Below are positions 32,817-44,825 of a stretch of DNA of 64,000 nt, piece after piece. The translations under genes and the position numbers were made by a program. The stretch is from NCBI GenBank assembly GCA_015501595.1, contig JADNRX010000058.1, forward strand, positions 124,001 to 188,000, given 5' to 3'. This DNA comes from Hymenopellis radicata. Taxonomy: Eukaryota; Basidiomycota; Agaricomycetes; Agaricales; Physalacriaceae. Under the pieces are notes generated by a model. The model did no database searches. It was not told the origin of the DNA and saw only the letters and a list, made by a program, of their open reading frames with translations. Positions within the stretch are counted from its first letter, which is position 1. Each line of letters begins with the position of its first letter.

Positions 32817-32851
32817 TATAAATAGACACGAGCAGGGAGTGTCTATTTATA
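32817..32851. other. Perfect 13-bp inverted repeat (hairpin) with 9-nt loop
   Basis: TATAAATAGACAC (32817-32829) and its exact reverse complement GTGTCTATTTATA (32839-32851) enclose a 9-nt spacer. It lies downstream of the orphan protease promoter fragment, about 440 bp before the seven-TM gene. Both arms contain a TATA-like core, so it could also act as a symmetric promoter element. Function unknown. Confidence 0.6.
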
Positions 32852-33288
32852 TTTTACTCTGGAACTCGCGTCACCTGATGCTCGGCATAGATAGAACTAT
32901 TATTAGAAGGCGTGAAGGGCGAGGAGACGAGTGTCTTAGTCTCCAACGGACCCAAATACTCAATTGTCGGGAGCAGTCAGGTCTCGAATAACCAGCATTC
33001 TTGAGTATTCAATATTGATGTTGATGATCCCCCACTGTGCGTGCTGTCATTCGCAAACCTTCTCCAGGATGCGATGAAAACAGCTCTTCGGCCACATCGA
33101 CATTTTCGTTCAGCTCCGGCGACGTATCTTTTCTTCAATTATGCTCTCCTAAATTATCTCCTAGTGTTCCGAGACATAATCGCGGGGGAACATGGAGAAG
33201 ACAGCGAGCATATATAAGAGGATGTGAACCAACACTGAATGTACTGGTCACTTGGCCCTCAAGGGCTGGTCTTGGACTCGACTCTACT

Positions 33289-34959
33289 ATGGCGGACGAA
33301 ATCAATGTCGGGTTCAAAACAGAAAAACCGTGAGTGTTCATCTTGCTTGCTCTCTGTCTCTCACTCACGACGGCTCTCAGATTCGAGGAATTGGTCGTCA
33401 CTCCAGGTGACCTTACACTTGGCTGCATCGTGTTTGGATTTTTCGTAAGCCTTTTCTCTCAAGCGTGACGTGCTTTATGAACATACTTCGCAGGCTGGAT
33501 TCGCCCTCCACGTTACATGGAACGCAGTGCAGGAAACTAGGCGATCGCAACGAGTAAGTTCATGAAAATGCGCAAAGGGGGTCCTGTTGACGCCCTGGAA
33601 GTTTTCTGCCTATATAGCCATGATTTGGATCGAAATTGTTGCGTAAGTCCTGCAGTCCGTACCTTGTCATGATACTCATTCTTTTATCACAGTGATGTCG
33701 GGTTTTCCGTACGTTTTTTGCCCCAGGATATGCTCATACGTCAGTACTGACGACTCCTCAGATCGTCGCCTGGGGATACCTGTAAGTTGCATACTTGAAA
33801 TGACTTCCGTGGGCGCCCACTTATATAGCCACCAGCGCCAAAGTATTTCCTCCTGGTCTTGGAGTCTTCGCAACTGTGATCGTCTGCTGGATCTCTCAAG
33901 TGCGGTTACCGCGCGCAAAGTCCATCCCGTGCTCATTAGAGATGCTTGCAGGTCCAGTGCCTCATGCTTATCATCGTCAACCGACTGTGTATTCTATACG
34001 CTGATCGGAGGCAAAGAGTCAGTCTCCATCTGTGTGTAAGGATGCCAATGATTCTGACATTACCCCAGCGCAAACTCCGGTTCTTTACAGCCGGTATTGT
34101 TACTATGATCTCGCTCTCGACAGCTTGCATTTGTGAGGTTTCCCTGCTCACTTGCGCGGCCGTCACTAAAATGGGAAATGTACGTCATTTAGGGATTCCT
34201 GCGCAACTTCAAATCAACCACACTTACATCTGGGTCAGTTCTTGTAGTTCACATTTCTGTGCCTCGTTCTTACGCGTGGCACCTTCGTAGCTCGACCGCT
34301 GGTGGGACCGATTTGAGAAGACTATCTACCTTCTGCTCGATCTCTCCCTGAATATCCTCTTCATCCGAGTAGTCAAGACCCGACTTGTCGACTATGGTCT
34401 CAAGAAGTATGACAAGGTCATGAAGTGTGTCTATTCCTTGTCGTCTTGAACTCGGATCTTATTATCTCATAGATTCAACGAACATATAATCTTCGTCTCC
34501 ATTAGCATGGATATTATCCTCCTCGGTGTTACTGCATTGCACAATGGCTTCGTCTACTGCCAGGTACAGTGACCGTCCCGTGCCGGAACTCCAAGCTTAC
34601 CATCCTGCGAATAGTTCCATCCCGTTACTTACATCGTCAAGCTCCATATCGAGATAACCATGTCTCGTAAGCCGTTATCCGTCGAGCACCTCGTATCGCT
34701 CATCCATCTCCCTTAGGACTACTCATCAAGGTTGCTCGTTCCACGGGTATCAACGTCTACAGTGAAGAGAAGGGCCGAATGACAACATCTGATAATCTCA
34801 ACACTCAGACGTTAACACCCACCGTCAACATGTGAGTCCGCCTGCTTCCTTACATGTTCCTAAGTTAACTGTGTGTTTAGGCAGGTTCATGTCGATACAG
34901 AGGTGTTCACGAGTCGTCAAAACGACGATTTCGGTGAGACTCATGCTCCCAATCGATAG
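33289..34959 (+). CDS. Seven-transmembrane protein of unknown function (fungal family)
   Basis: Start MADEINVGFKTEK at 33289. About ten short exons encode seven hydrophobic helices: TLGCIVFGFFAGFALHVTWNAVQE, AMIWIEIVA-DVGFSIVAWGYL, VFATVIVCWISQVQCLMLIIVNRLCIL, LRFFTAGIVTMISLSTACI, IYLLLDLSLNILFIRVVKTRLVDYGLKKYDKVMKFN, EHIIFVSISMDIILLGVTALHNGFVYCQFHPVTYIVKLHIEITMSRLL, then a polar tail (VARSTGINVYSEEKGRMTTSDNLNTQ... HAPNR, stop 34957-34959). The HPVTYIVKLHIE motif and RWWDRFEKTIYLLLD loop recur in a large Agaricomycete membrane family, with an overall design like DUF6534 proteins. The N-terminus faces outside by the positive-inside rule. A receptor-like role is possible but unproven. The full set of exon edges is less certain than the family call. 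Confidence 0.72.
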
Positions 34960-35262
34960 AACAAAACTGATTGCTCCCGAAGAGATGAGTTCAATGAGTC
35001 GCAAGGATATTCGCCATTTCGCCTCCGTCAACTCTTTGAGACCTTCAACGCAAGGGGTCGTCATGATAATGTAATTATTACAATAAGTCACTTGTGTTGG
35101 TATCGCGTCCCGAGCTATCAATCTCAACATACCAGATGGAAATATAACCTTTTATGTACTAACGTACCACGACATTTCCTCTCCAGCAGTTGTACGGAAA
35201 GCCCCGCGAATCTGTCCTCAGCATGCGCGGCGTCATTAGGACTTACTCACTACGAACCTGTG

Positions 35263-35600
35263 ACTGCGCAGACGCCGAGCCCGACCAAAAAGAAATACGA
35301 GGGCAAACCCCGGGTGAGCGTCGTCGGTTCGGCGAGGCGTTCGAAATACGACGCAGGAGCAGGAGATCGATCCCGGTTTTCAACTCCGCTCCTCCCGCTC
35401 CCGCTCCGTCTCCTGAGCTTCCATACTGTCCACCTTTTCTCAACCACGTCTATCCGCTTCCTCAACTGCCCAATGAGCCGTTTGGTATCCTCAATCTCGG
35501 CTTCGAGTTTGTTTTCATCGAAAGGTGTTATGGGTCGTAGCTGCGTCTACCTTGGCGGAGGGCCCAGAGGCGATAGGTGCCAGTGCGAAGAGATCTTCTA
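35263..35600 (-). pseudogene. Truncated partial copy of the 3' end of the neighbouring SAM/tail-anchored gene
   Basis: It matches 36218-36670 in the same orientation, from actgcgcagacgccgagc through the coiled-coil region. Relative to the source it lacks about 115 bp in the middle and has small indels (for example cccgggtgag against cccgtaag). It covers part of the coding end of the gene at 36157-38054 without start or stop context. It is a broken tandem fragment with no expected product. Confidence 0.8.
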
Positions 35601-36156
35601 TACTCCTTGGTCAGGAGTCCGGGAATGCTCGACGTCGTGGGAAGGATAGTCCATTCGAATGCTTCATCGTCGTCGATATTCATCCCGTGACCGCGTCGAT
35701 ATTCATCCCGTCCCACCCATTGATGTAGGCGGCGAACGTCTTGTGAGTCGGACTCGCGACGAAAATTCCAAGGCTAAGCTGCAGTTAATTCCTTACACTT
35801 CGAACTTGCTCATTTTGTTGCTTGTACTCTGAGAGGCTATAACACTACAGGTAAGTTAGCTCATTATCCTCTTTCTTGTCGAGTACTCCTGATATTTTAC
35901 TAGTGTACTGTCAACGTGGCCTGTTCCCGTCTGTTAGGCGACACTCTTTTCGTCGTCGCACGCCGACTGATCTGAATATAAGCAGCAACCAATAACTCAT
36001 CATTAAATTCGTCAAGGTACAAGCATATAGATGAAGCAAAAGGATATTGGTATCCTCAGAGCAGAGGGAACAATACTTAGTCGTAATAATCGTAACATGT
36101 CATAAAGATCAGAAGACATCAAGACATCAAGCACACAAAACAGGCAAACAAGAAAT

Positions 36157-38054
36157 TCATCGCCTACGGTTGACGAGCCCAATGATAGCACTCTTGCGCA
36201 TGAGAACCTTGAGCACCACTGCGCAGACGCCGAGCCCGACCAAAAAGAAATACGAGGGCAAACCCGTAAGCGTCGTCGGTTCGGCGAGGCGCTCGAAATA
36301 CGACGAAGTCAGGTATTTCGACTTGGACGCGCGCAGCTTTGACAGCGCATCCCGACCAAAAAGAGTGTAAAACGCACGTCCAAGGATGGAAGCAGGAGGA
36401 GGTGCCGGAGCAGGTGCGGGGGATCGATCCCGGCGCCTCTTCTCCGCCTCTTCGCGTTCCTCCCGCTCCCGCTCCGTCTCCCGAGCTTCCATACTGTCCA
36501 CCTTTTTCTCAACCACTTCTATCCGCGTCCTCAACTGCCCAATGAGCCGTTTGGTATCCTCAATCTCGGCTTCGAGTTTGTTTTCATCGAAAGGTGTTAT
36601 AGGCTCGATAGCTGCGTCTACCCTGGAGGAGGGCCCAGAGGCGATAGGTGCCAGTGCGAAGAGCTCTTCGATTCCTGTGCCAGGAATGGGCATGACGCGC
36701 TTGATAGTAACGCGATCTTCAAAGCCATCAGCTTCTGCTTCCCATGCGTGCACACCGACACCACGGCCGCGCTTGACTCTGCGTTTGTTAACAAAGGTAT
36801 CAGGTCCATCGATCGTTGGTTTGTGGGATTTGGGGTATATGCCCTCCTGCCGGAGAAGTTCTTCCATTGGTAACTCGTCGCCGCTGTTTGCAACAATAGG
36901 ACTCTCCGATGGAGGAATGGGAAGAGGGCGGCTGGATGAAGGACGAGCTGTAGCTGTAGCATACGTGTTGTCGCTGTCCTCAGCGTCAGCGGTGTCGTAG
37001 ATACTGCTTCCGCTGCTGGCATTGCTGTTGCTGCGTTGGCGCCTCCTAACGCTGCCGAAATCGGGGGTACCTTCATCAAGGCTTCCGCTGCGTTCAAAGG
37101 ACTTTACCATGCCCTTGACGCGACCATTTCTGAACCTGCCTGTCAGAGCGCTTTCTCGACGGACAGGACTAGCGTCGCGCAGAGATTCAACTGAAGACGA
37201 ACCACTGAGGAAGGGATTGGAAGAGTGAGTTTCATGCAACGACGTAGAGCGACGTCGGCGATGTGGTGTGGTATCATCGTCAGAGGCAGAAATGGGAGAA
37301 CACGGAGTCTCTTCAATCGCACTGCCGAAACCCCAGATACGGCCTTTGAGGACGCTCTGGCGTAGACTACGGGAAGCAGAGAGAAGCGCCGATCGCCAAA
37401 GCTTGTTGATCTCAAATCTAAGGTGGATTAGACAAAGGTTGATAATCTGAACGACAAGACTTACTGCGCCAGATCGTCTTCCTTCATTCTCAAAAAGCTG
37501 CGGCCCGAGATCTTGCTTTCCCGGACAAAGTTGGCAATATCCTGGGCAACTGGAGCAGGGAGCTGTAGGGTTTCTCCCGACCTGACCCGCAGAGTCGTAG
37601 AGAGGTATAGTGAGAGCTGAGAGGGTGTCCATGCCTTTGGATTTGAAGGGAGCTCGTCGAGAGCCGGCAAACGCTGCTGGACGCCTCCTGGAGGTGTGGG
37701 CAAGGTATCTGCGCGCCGGGCCCTTCGTGGGGAATCGCTGCTCGCAGGAGATTCTGCAAACACGTCCTCTGAGGGCGACTGTGGTGGAATAGGCAGAGGC
37801 CGTGGACCGTCTGAGCTGAGACTGCGACTGTACCGATGACCGTGCCCAGTCATCTTTTTGTTTGCCCGCGATGGGCTCGGAGACGGGCTAGGTACATAGT
37901 GGTGACCACCACCGTTTTGAGAGGCATTCGAGTTGGAACGACTGAGGACACCAGACGAGCTCGTCTTGATGTTGTAAGGATGTGGATTTGGACGCAGTTC
38001 ATCTTTTGTAGGAGAAATGGGCCTAGGAAATACAAATGTCTCCGTCTTGCTCAT
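36157..38054 (-). CDS. SAM-domain, coiled-coil, tail-anchored protein
   Basis: Two exons (38054-37465 and 37417-36157; intron 37418-37464), intact frame, about 615 residues. The N-third is disordered and Ser/Pro-rich (FPRPISPTKDE, PSPSPSPSRANKK, RPLPIPPQSPSED). A SAM-like domain follows across the intron (KAWTPSQLSLYLSTTLRV, VAQDIANFVRESKISGRSFLRMKEDDLAQFEINKLWRSALLSASR). Then come more Ser/Arg-rich disordered sequence, a GVGVHAWEAEADG block, a coiled coil (LEAEIEDTKRLIGQLRTRIEVVEKKVDSMEARETERERE) and a final single TM helix (SYFFLVGLGVCAVVLKVLM) with a short basic end (NRRR). This is a tail-anchored layout, probably ER or vacuole membrane facing the cytosol. SAM plus coiled coil suggests an assembly or tether role; no specific homolog is named. 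The ATG is 129 bp from the divergent IVY1-like ATG. An in-frame ATG at 38069 is the alternative start. Confidence 0.82.
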
Positions 38055-38183
38055 CGTGGGCGACAGCAAGCTCTAGGGGCCGGTCGACAGGGCAGAGGTT
38101 GAAAGAACGAATGCGTTACGCGTGACGGGTACATCTTATTCTTGGACGACATTCCCTCTACTTATAATTACCTGCCTCCTTGG

Positions 38184-41050
38184 ATGGCGACGACGACCAC
38201 GTCAATTCTGTATGAGCGAGCCGACATCCACAAGTCCTGCAAGTCGTTGGAGACGTTGCTCAGCGTACTGAACGACTACTGCGAGGCTGCGGGAGCAGTT
38301 GTCTCCCTGCAGAAGAAGTTGGCCAAGGCTTTACGGGAGAATGCTGCTTCAAAGGCGACCAACGACGTTGCAGGTGCGCAGCTATCGCATTGCATCCAAT
38401 TTGGCCCGTCTCTGACAACGCCGCAGCGAATGCACTCAACGCCAGTGCGACTATCTTCGAGGCTCTGTCGGACATAGATTCCAAGTTTGCAAAGATAGCA
38501 GACAAGGAATACGATGCAATCAGCAACGAAGTCAAGAAATGGTTCAAGAAACTCGCTGTATGTATACATTTTGAAGGTACTCTTGGGCTGTCATTAACGG
38601 ACTTGGCCTTAGAAAGAGGAAAAGACTCATGACGACAAGATATTCGCCGCCAATGGCAAGATAAAGCAGGCTGGTATGTCCTTGAACGCATATACCTTAC
38701 TAGGCGGCTCATGATATTGCATAGGTCAAGTATACGAGAAGAAATCCAAGAAGAATGCGCGCGACGCGGGCGACGAGCATGCTCGTTACATCAACCTTAT
38801 CAGCTCACTAGGCCCAGAAATATCTCAGGAGAAATAGTGAGCCGTTCCTCATTGTGCCCTGCACGTTCATCAGACCTACGGTTATATTTAGCAACCATAC
38901 TCTCCTCATTTCCCAAAGGCACAGTTCAACCACTTTTAGCGTCGCCGCATGCGTGTCGCGACTAGCGGATTGTGAATGGAGCCGATCCTGCGAAGGTGTC
39001 CGTAGGTTTGCCCCCACTGTCGGTCCCTTGGGCGAATACCGTGCTCTCTGTGAAGGAGGCTGGAGTGGACCAATGCCTTCAGATCTCCCAGACATTGACG
39101 AGAAAGCAGAATACCTTCAGGACCAGCAGGGAACAATCAGTCTGAATGGTCCTCCTGCAAACGAAGAAGAACGATACCCTCCCCCCACTTATCGCAATGT
39201 CGAACCTACGAATACGCGGGAATCGACTGAACAGAGCACAGCATCTCGACCACCCATGCTCAACCTTCAGGACAAAGACAGGGAATTTTCTACACCTTTG
39301 GGATCACCTCAAGGACCACGATATCCTGCTGCTTCTCCGAACACCAAATCTACGCCTCCTACATCGTTCGAGCCTCCACGACCACTTGTAGATCCAAACA
39401 CAGGCTCTGTCCGCTCGCTATCAGCCTTCCCAGCACCACCTACTCACTACCCCATACCTCCACTCACACCTTCCCAGCGGCAGCAGCCTTCATTTGGGCA
39501 GTCGTCGCAGTCTTCATCCAATTCTCATGTCAGTTTTCCGACTCCTGTCACGCGTCAACCCGACGGTCGCGTAGAGAGTCACCAGGATGACCCCCCAGTC
39601 TCCACTCCGCCTTCCCCCAGCAAAGATTTAACGACTCTGCGGACTATCTGAAGTCTGCCACTTACAATGGCAATTTGTCAGATCACTCCGATGTACGGCG
39701 ACCACTCCCGCTGCGGACGTCAACTCTTCCGCCACCCGTGACAGAGTCGTTTGTAGATAGCGAGTCAAAGTCCTCGCCTCACCCTAAATCGGCCAACGGT
39801 GCAATTCCTGAAGATCGTGTAGATTCTCAACCCAAATCGGCACCACCTTCAAATGGACAGATGAATGGTGAGTATAACGAGGATCGCGAATTCGGTGCTG
39901 GATACAGGCCTGCTGCCCAAGGACGAGCTGGAGAACCGTTGAAACCTAAACCCATCGAGCGAAGTGATACCGGGGCTAGTAATGGTAGCATTGTCGCTGC
40001 GATGAGAAATCGGTATTCATATAATGTCTGTTCTCTCATCCCATTGTCGTCATCTTCACTGACATGTGCAATTAGGCGGGGGCTAGTTCACCTCCTCCAA
40101 AGGAAATACCGGTTCCTCGTCTACCAATGAGTGTGCCCAATCTCGCGACGCGCTATCAACCAACGGACGGGCCTTCATCTCCGCGTATACGAGCAACATC
40201 TCCGCCTCCGTCCCGCAATCTACCTTCTCTGGATACCTTTACCCAAGCCCGCCAAGCAGAGGCGTCCTTCCGCGACTTTGGGCCCCAACAAAAATCGCCG
40301 GAAGGCTATGAGCCCCCTCGACTGCGCCCAGAGCCTTCAAATCGACCGTCTGAACCATTATTAGATGATGACACACTTCGTCGCCAACGGCGTTTAGAGG
40401 AGTTGGAAATTCAGGAGAAGGAGCAGGAATTGCGGGCGCGGGAGCTGGACATTGAGCTGAAGGCGCGGGAGTTGGAGAGGCAAAGGGATGGTGTACGTAT
40501 GAACATGCCTCAGCCGATGCCGCGGGAGAGCTATGCTGGGATTGGTGCTGGCGGTGGTCGGGCGGCAGGTGAGCTGGAGAGGCAGAGGGATAACCTGTTG
40601 ATGAGAGAACGCGAGCGGTATGATTCGACGCCGACAATGTCGACACCTCGCCAGTCGCAGTATGGCACGAGTCTGAATGTCCCGTCGTCGTCCCGCACGC
40701 CGAGCGACGAGAGTATGCCCCATACGAGCCAGATGCCTGAATCTGCACAGCTGAACGCGCTGCATCCGGCGTACTGCACGTGCGAAACGTGCAAGTATGC
40801 GACCAAGGCGACACGTCCTGGGGAGAAGAGCAAGGGCGGGTGGATGCGGCGGCTGAGCATGCCGATTGTTGCGGGGCTGAACAACAACACTATAAAGGGC
40901 ATGTCACTTGACGGCAAGAAGAATGCGAGCACGACGATGCTCGCGGTGAATACCCGGGAGGATGGTCGGATCGTGAACGGGGGACGGAGAAGCTACGATG
41001 CCAGCACTGGCATAAGCAATCGGAGTGTAACGAACCTTGGACGAAGATGA
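38184..41050 (+). CDS. IVY1: IVY1-like I-BAR (IMD) domain protein with long disordered tail
   Basis: Start MATTTTSILYERADIHKSCKSLETLL at 38184 (an in-frame ATG at 38142 exists). The first about 240 residues, from five exons, are an alpha-helical IMD/BAR domain: LSVLNDYCEAAGAVVSLQKKLAKAL, ANALNASATIFEALSDIDSKFAKIADKEYDAISNEVKKWFKKLAKEEKTHDDKI, GQVYEKKSKKNARDAGDEHARYI, and FAPTVGPLGEYRALCEGGWSGPMPSDLPDI. A long Pro/Ser-rich disordered region follows, then a charged coiled coil (RRLEELEIQEKEQELRARELDIELKARELERQRDG) and a CTCETCKY Cys pair before GWMRRLSMPIVAGL. Yeast Ivy1 binds PI3P and Ypt7 on the vacuole; this is the inferred role. A missing T at 39627-39629 shifts the frame between PSPSKD and NDSADYLKSATYNG. 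Confidence 0.83.
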
Positions 41051-42262
41051 TGATTTTTATGACTTTGGGCTATCGTGATGCTCTGCGCTATATGTATCCA
41101 CTTAATTCTCTATTCTTATTGTTACTCTATACTATTAGTAGTCGCTGTTACGAACAATTTATGGGCCTTTGAGTATCGGTGTCCAAGTGCACTTTTATTC
41201 CGATCGGCCGCGTGCACCTCGCGTCCGCGTCGAGTGTCGCGCCTACGACTGCCTAGGTCTTCTCTGGGTCTCTCTTCTAGGCTCATCCAACTATGCTTAA
41301 TGAGTGATTAGCTTTGTACTAAAGGCAGAATTTCCGGCTCATGCCAACTGACTACTAGCTCATGTGCGACTAGCCCAAACCATGTACCCTCATTCTTTGG
41401 CGGTATGTCCTTATGCATATGTCGGACTGCTGGGCTTGAACTCATTTTTACAGACAAAGATATGGAGGTTAATAGTTAGTTGAATTTGAGGCTCTCAAGA
41501 CCTGAACAGACAATTTCAAGAGTTAGGACACGAACCACTTGTGCTCATCTCCTGAAAATCCTTTCTACGCTTTGATACGGGTCCTAGCCGTCACGGCGCT
41601 CGTATATATAACTGTAATAGCACTTCAGGATGCCTTGCGTACTGCGCGGGGACACCCCCACGAGGGCCATGATCGCCGGACCAAGGTGAGAGGTTCAACG
41701 TAGTTCGACATTCTGTCTCATTCTGTGAGTGCTTCAAGGACTTGGGGCGGGCCATCTAGTCTGTGTAGGATAATTAATACTGCCAGGTATTAGAGAAGCC
41801 CTGGAGAAGCCCGGGAGCAAAGCTAAGCCTGTTGCCCAAGAAGGACGCGGCGCCTCTTGACCTACGCGGCCGATCGGAATAAAAGTGCACTTGGACACCG
41901 ATATTTCAGAGTCTCCTGCAGCTGACACGTCTTCCCGGAGATTCACAAGGTGGTATCATCAGATTCGCCATCCGTAGTCCACCTAATCGCCCCAATGAAG
42001 TTTACGTTCTGAATCTTGATAAGGGTAGACATTTCTCTCAAGCGGTGAGAGGTGCCGGAAACAAACGTTACGCGTTCGGAAAGTCTACAGCTAAAACGAC
42101 TAAAGTGGCAAATGTCAATGGGAATGAGTAACTATGCAATTGTGTATAAAGATGTGGGGGAAGAACAGAGAAAATGCATGGTGGACAAACTGTGATTGAT
42201 GATGCAAGAAAAAGATGCCAACGGGAAATGGGGTGGGAATGTGAAAAGGGAGCAAGGGAAGC
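41051..42262. other. Intergenic with inverted-repeat element
   Basis: About 1.2 kb between the IVY1-like stop and the MED19 stop. It holds the TA-flanked inverted-repeat element at 41172-41905. No gene is recognised in the rest. Confidence 0.5.
41172..41905. mobile_element. Candidate Tc1/mariner- or pogo-like MITE with 38-bp perfect inverted ends
   Basis: 41174-41211 and 41866-41903 are exact reverse complements over 38 bp. If the outer TA on each side is the duplicated target, the element runs TCGGTGTCC...GGACACCGA, about 730 bp, with 36-bp perfect ends. The interior has no transposase frame. A TA duplication would fit Tc1/mariner/pogo, but TA alone is weak proof because it is part of the palindrome. 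Identity of both ends suggests recent activity or pressure to keep them. Confidence 0.6.
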
Positions 42263-43731
42263 CTAGACACCCTGTGGCGTAGGCTGTTGAATGGGTACAG
42301 TACTGTCCCTAGCCTGGCCTTGGACGTCCTGAGGGAGAAAAGTTAGCAAATCACTCTATGCATAAGAGGCGTGTATACCAATTTCTGCTTCTTGAGCGGC
42401 CGTGGCCTTACGCCAGCCATACCTGCTTTGGCTCCAACGATCGCCTTGGGAATCTGAGGCGATACCAAAGTCTAAGGGACGATGATCAGATTGACATATC
42501 AACGTCGATGATGAAGGGACACACCGGAGTCTGTGGGGCCGGCGTTGGTGCGCTGGTAGACGGAGCCTCATCTCTGTCCCGTTTCTTGACCCTCATGGGT
42601 TGGGGTAACTGCTGTAATGAACTCGCACTGACGGGTGGAGCACTAAGAGGGTGTGGTGTATTTGTCCGCGGAGTGTTTGCACCAACGCGTCCAGTAGGTA
42701 ATCCATTGACCTGTACCGGAGGCAGGTGAGGCTTAACACTGCCTGGCCTTGCGACGGGCGGCCGTGGTGTTCCCGCAATGGCCGGTGACGATGGTGTGGG
42801 GACAGGCGTCTGTGCTTGCGGTAAAGGTGTCTGCGGCTGCGATTGGTGGGCTTTGGCAAGCCGCTTGAGCTCTTTCCGTTTCTTCCGGTCCTCTCGTGCC
42901 TGTGCTGACTCGAGGACGAGTGCGTTGACGTTCCACTATATTACAGAGTCAACAAATTTGTTAACCACTCCGTTAGCGGATATCTTACGCCTTTGAGACC
43001 CTCTAAACTGACTGAAAACGCCTCACGCTGGGTTCGAGAGTCGAACGGAGCGATTTTTAAGCGTTGTTTCGGGGGAACGGATATAGCGGTGATGAGATAG
43101 TCGTCCTTCTTCATCGAATGTTTTCCTGTGGCTCGCTGTCAGAGTGGAGGATGCAGAATAGGATATGGGCAACGCACCTGGTGCTCCCTTGATAAGATGC
43201 TTGTACGTGTGCTTTCTCTTCTTGTCACCCTTAGCGCCACCTGGATCATCATCGTCGGGATCTGCAGCCGGCGTCTGTGGTAGCGGGCTCGCCGCCGACA
43301 CAGGTCCATCTTTCTCCTTTCCTTTTCCCTTGTCTGCTGCATGAGCCGTCGATGGCGAGGAAGGCTCGGTGTCGTCCTCGGCCTTGACATACTTGTCGTA
43401 GGCGTCAAGGAGATTGAAAGTGGAAAGCAGGTCCTGGGTGCTTCTGAAGTACACCGGAGGCACTTGCTGGGCTGTACGGGACGAACAAGGTCAGTGTCGT
43501 CGAAGATATGCCCTGGTCAAAGGGCCAAACCTGGTGGAGGAAAAAATAAAGGAATAGGATCCGAGACTGGCATTTGGGGCGTCGGTGGGCGGGAAGGGCC
43601 AGCAACGGCATTGTTCATGATGATGTCGAGGTCGTCGTTGCTGTCTTGGTCGTCGTCGGCGTCGTGGAGCAGAGATATTCAGGCGTTGGATCAAGGATAT
43701 GGTGGTCGTGATCAAGAGCGTGTTGTGTCAT
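42263..43731 (-). CDS. MED19: Mediator complex subunit 19 (Rox3)
   Basis: Read leftwards. The core signature VPPVYFRSTQDLLSTFNLLDAYDKYVK follows a disordered Pro-rich N-part (PSRPPTPQMPVSDPIPLFFPP). Then come an Asp/Lys-rich linker (DDDDPGGAKGDKKRKHTYKHLIKGAPG), KHSMKKDDYLITAISVPPKQRLKIAPFDSRTQREAFSVSLEGLKGWNVNALVLESAQAREDRKKRKELKRLAK, and a Gln/Pro-rich tail to IPKAIVGAKAGMAGVRPRPLKKQKLD and PTPQGV. This is the full fungal Med19/Rox3 layout; the protein joins the Mediator head/middle in the nucleus. Introns in the tail (about 50-60 nt) are needed to reach the conserved end. The exon from the ATG at 43731 is shifted by one base near 43670-43675 relative to the acidic stretch before MNNAV, so the start could instead be at MNNAV. 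Confidence 0.85.
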
Positions 43732-44825
43732 CGCCTGTCCCGTTTTGGGTTTCCATTTTTATTGTTTCTGATCGGTGCTCTCCTTTGTCTTATTACTGTT
43801 CTGTACTCGGCTATCGTGCTCTTATACTCCCCGCCTTGTTAATCGTACTGGCAGGCATGCTGTATCACATATCAAGAGGGACTGTCTAATCCGCGCCTCA
43901 ATCGGAACTATCCTCCTGGGGACTCACACTGCCGCATGCAACAAGGAACCATGTATCTCGCGGTCTTTTGATGTTCTCTACCGACTTTGCCCCGACTCAC
44001 CGCGAGTCACCGGAAACTTATTGCCTCCTCCCGGGCGCGTCCGGAGCGCTCGCTTCGCCTAGGTCTGGTAGTCTATCAGCTTGTTCCCCTAATGCCGCGA
44101 ACAGGTCGCTTGCAAGCACGCTCGAATGGACCATTAACACGACCCAATTGCCATGGAAGCCGACCTGACATGCCCTGCACAGCACCTTCTCGCACCGACG
44201 GTCTCCACGGCATAAAGTTGATAAACCAAAGTCCTCCATTTCCACGCCACTGCCTGGTTGAAAGCTTGAGGTGATGGCCTGTTTGTAGCCTGTGTGGGGG
44301 TGCTCTACAGAGTCCATGGATTTCCGGAGGTCGGAGTCCACGGGTTGAGTTGGGCAGAGTTGGGCCCAATGTCATGCATGTTTCAATGCTGCATTCCGGA
44401 AGCACCTTCATACTTACATACTCGCGAGCACAACCTGCGGGAGACGACAGCAACCAGCGCTGCGACCGCACCATCAGCCTTGTGTATTGGTACCGTGGTT
44501 CTCTGCCGCTGCTTCATTCAATTCTGACATTCTTCTCACAGTGTAAATCAGTCCTTTTGTACGCAAAGAAACCCCAGCAAAATATAGCTATTTCGTTCTC
44601 GCCATTGAAAGGCGCCTCATAAATATAAAGCAGTCCGACTCCTCTCTCTCCGGAAGAGTCTTATCGACCAGGTCGTCATACGGGCGGGCCTGGAACCTAA
44701 AAGTACTCAGGTCCGTTTACGTGCCCTCCGTGTGCCCGCTTTTCTCATTAATAGTCGTTCTGTGGACGCCTATATAGCTTTGCATGGCTATGCTCTAGCC
44801 TATCCTAACCAACACCTCACTTAAC
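43732..44825. other. Intergenic, promoters of MED19 and first TDT transporter
   Basis: About 1.1 kb. The last 100 bp or so (from about 44740) are repeated at 47640-47739 upstream of the second transporter. A TATATAG box lies at 44771-44777, 49 bp before the ATG at 44826. Open frames at 43968-44474 show no motif. Confidence 0.5.
44771..44777 (+). promoter_or_regulatory. TATA box of TDT transporter copy 1
   Basis: TATATAG in the context acgccTATATAGctttgcatgg, 49 bp upstream of the ATG. The same block precedes copy 2 (47684-47690), so it was duplicated with the gene. Confidence 0.55.

Larger units (their letters stand above)
32189..33288. other. Intergenic: arm end, duplicated promoter fragment and hairpin
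   Basis: This holds the protease 3' flank and inner end of the left arm (to 32653), a second copy of the protease promoter (32648-32799), a TATA-like ctataaaagg (32798-32807), a perfect hairpin (32817-32851) and about 430 bp of unremarkable sequence before the seven-TM gene. Confidence 0.6.
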
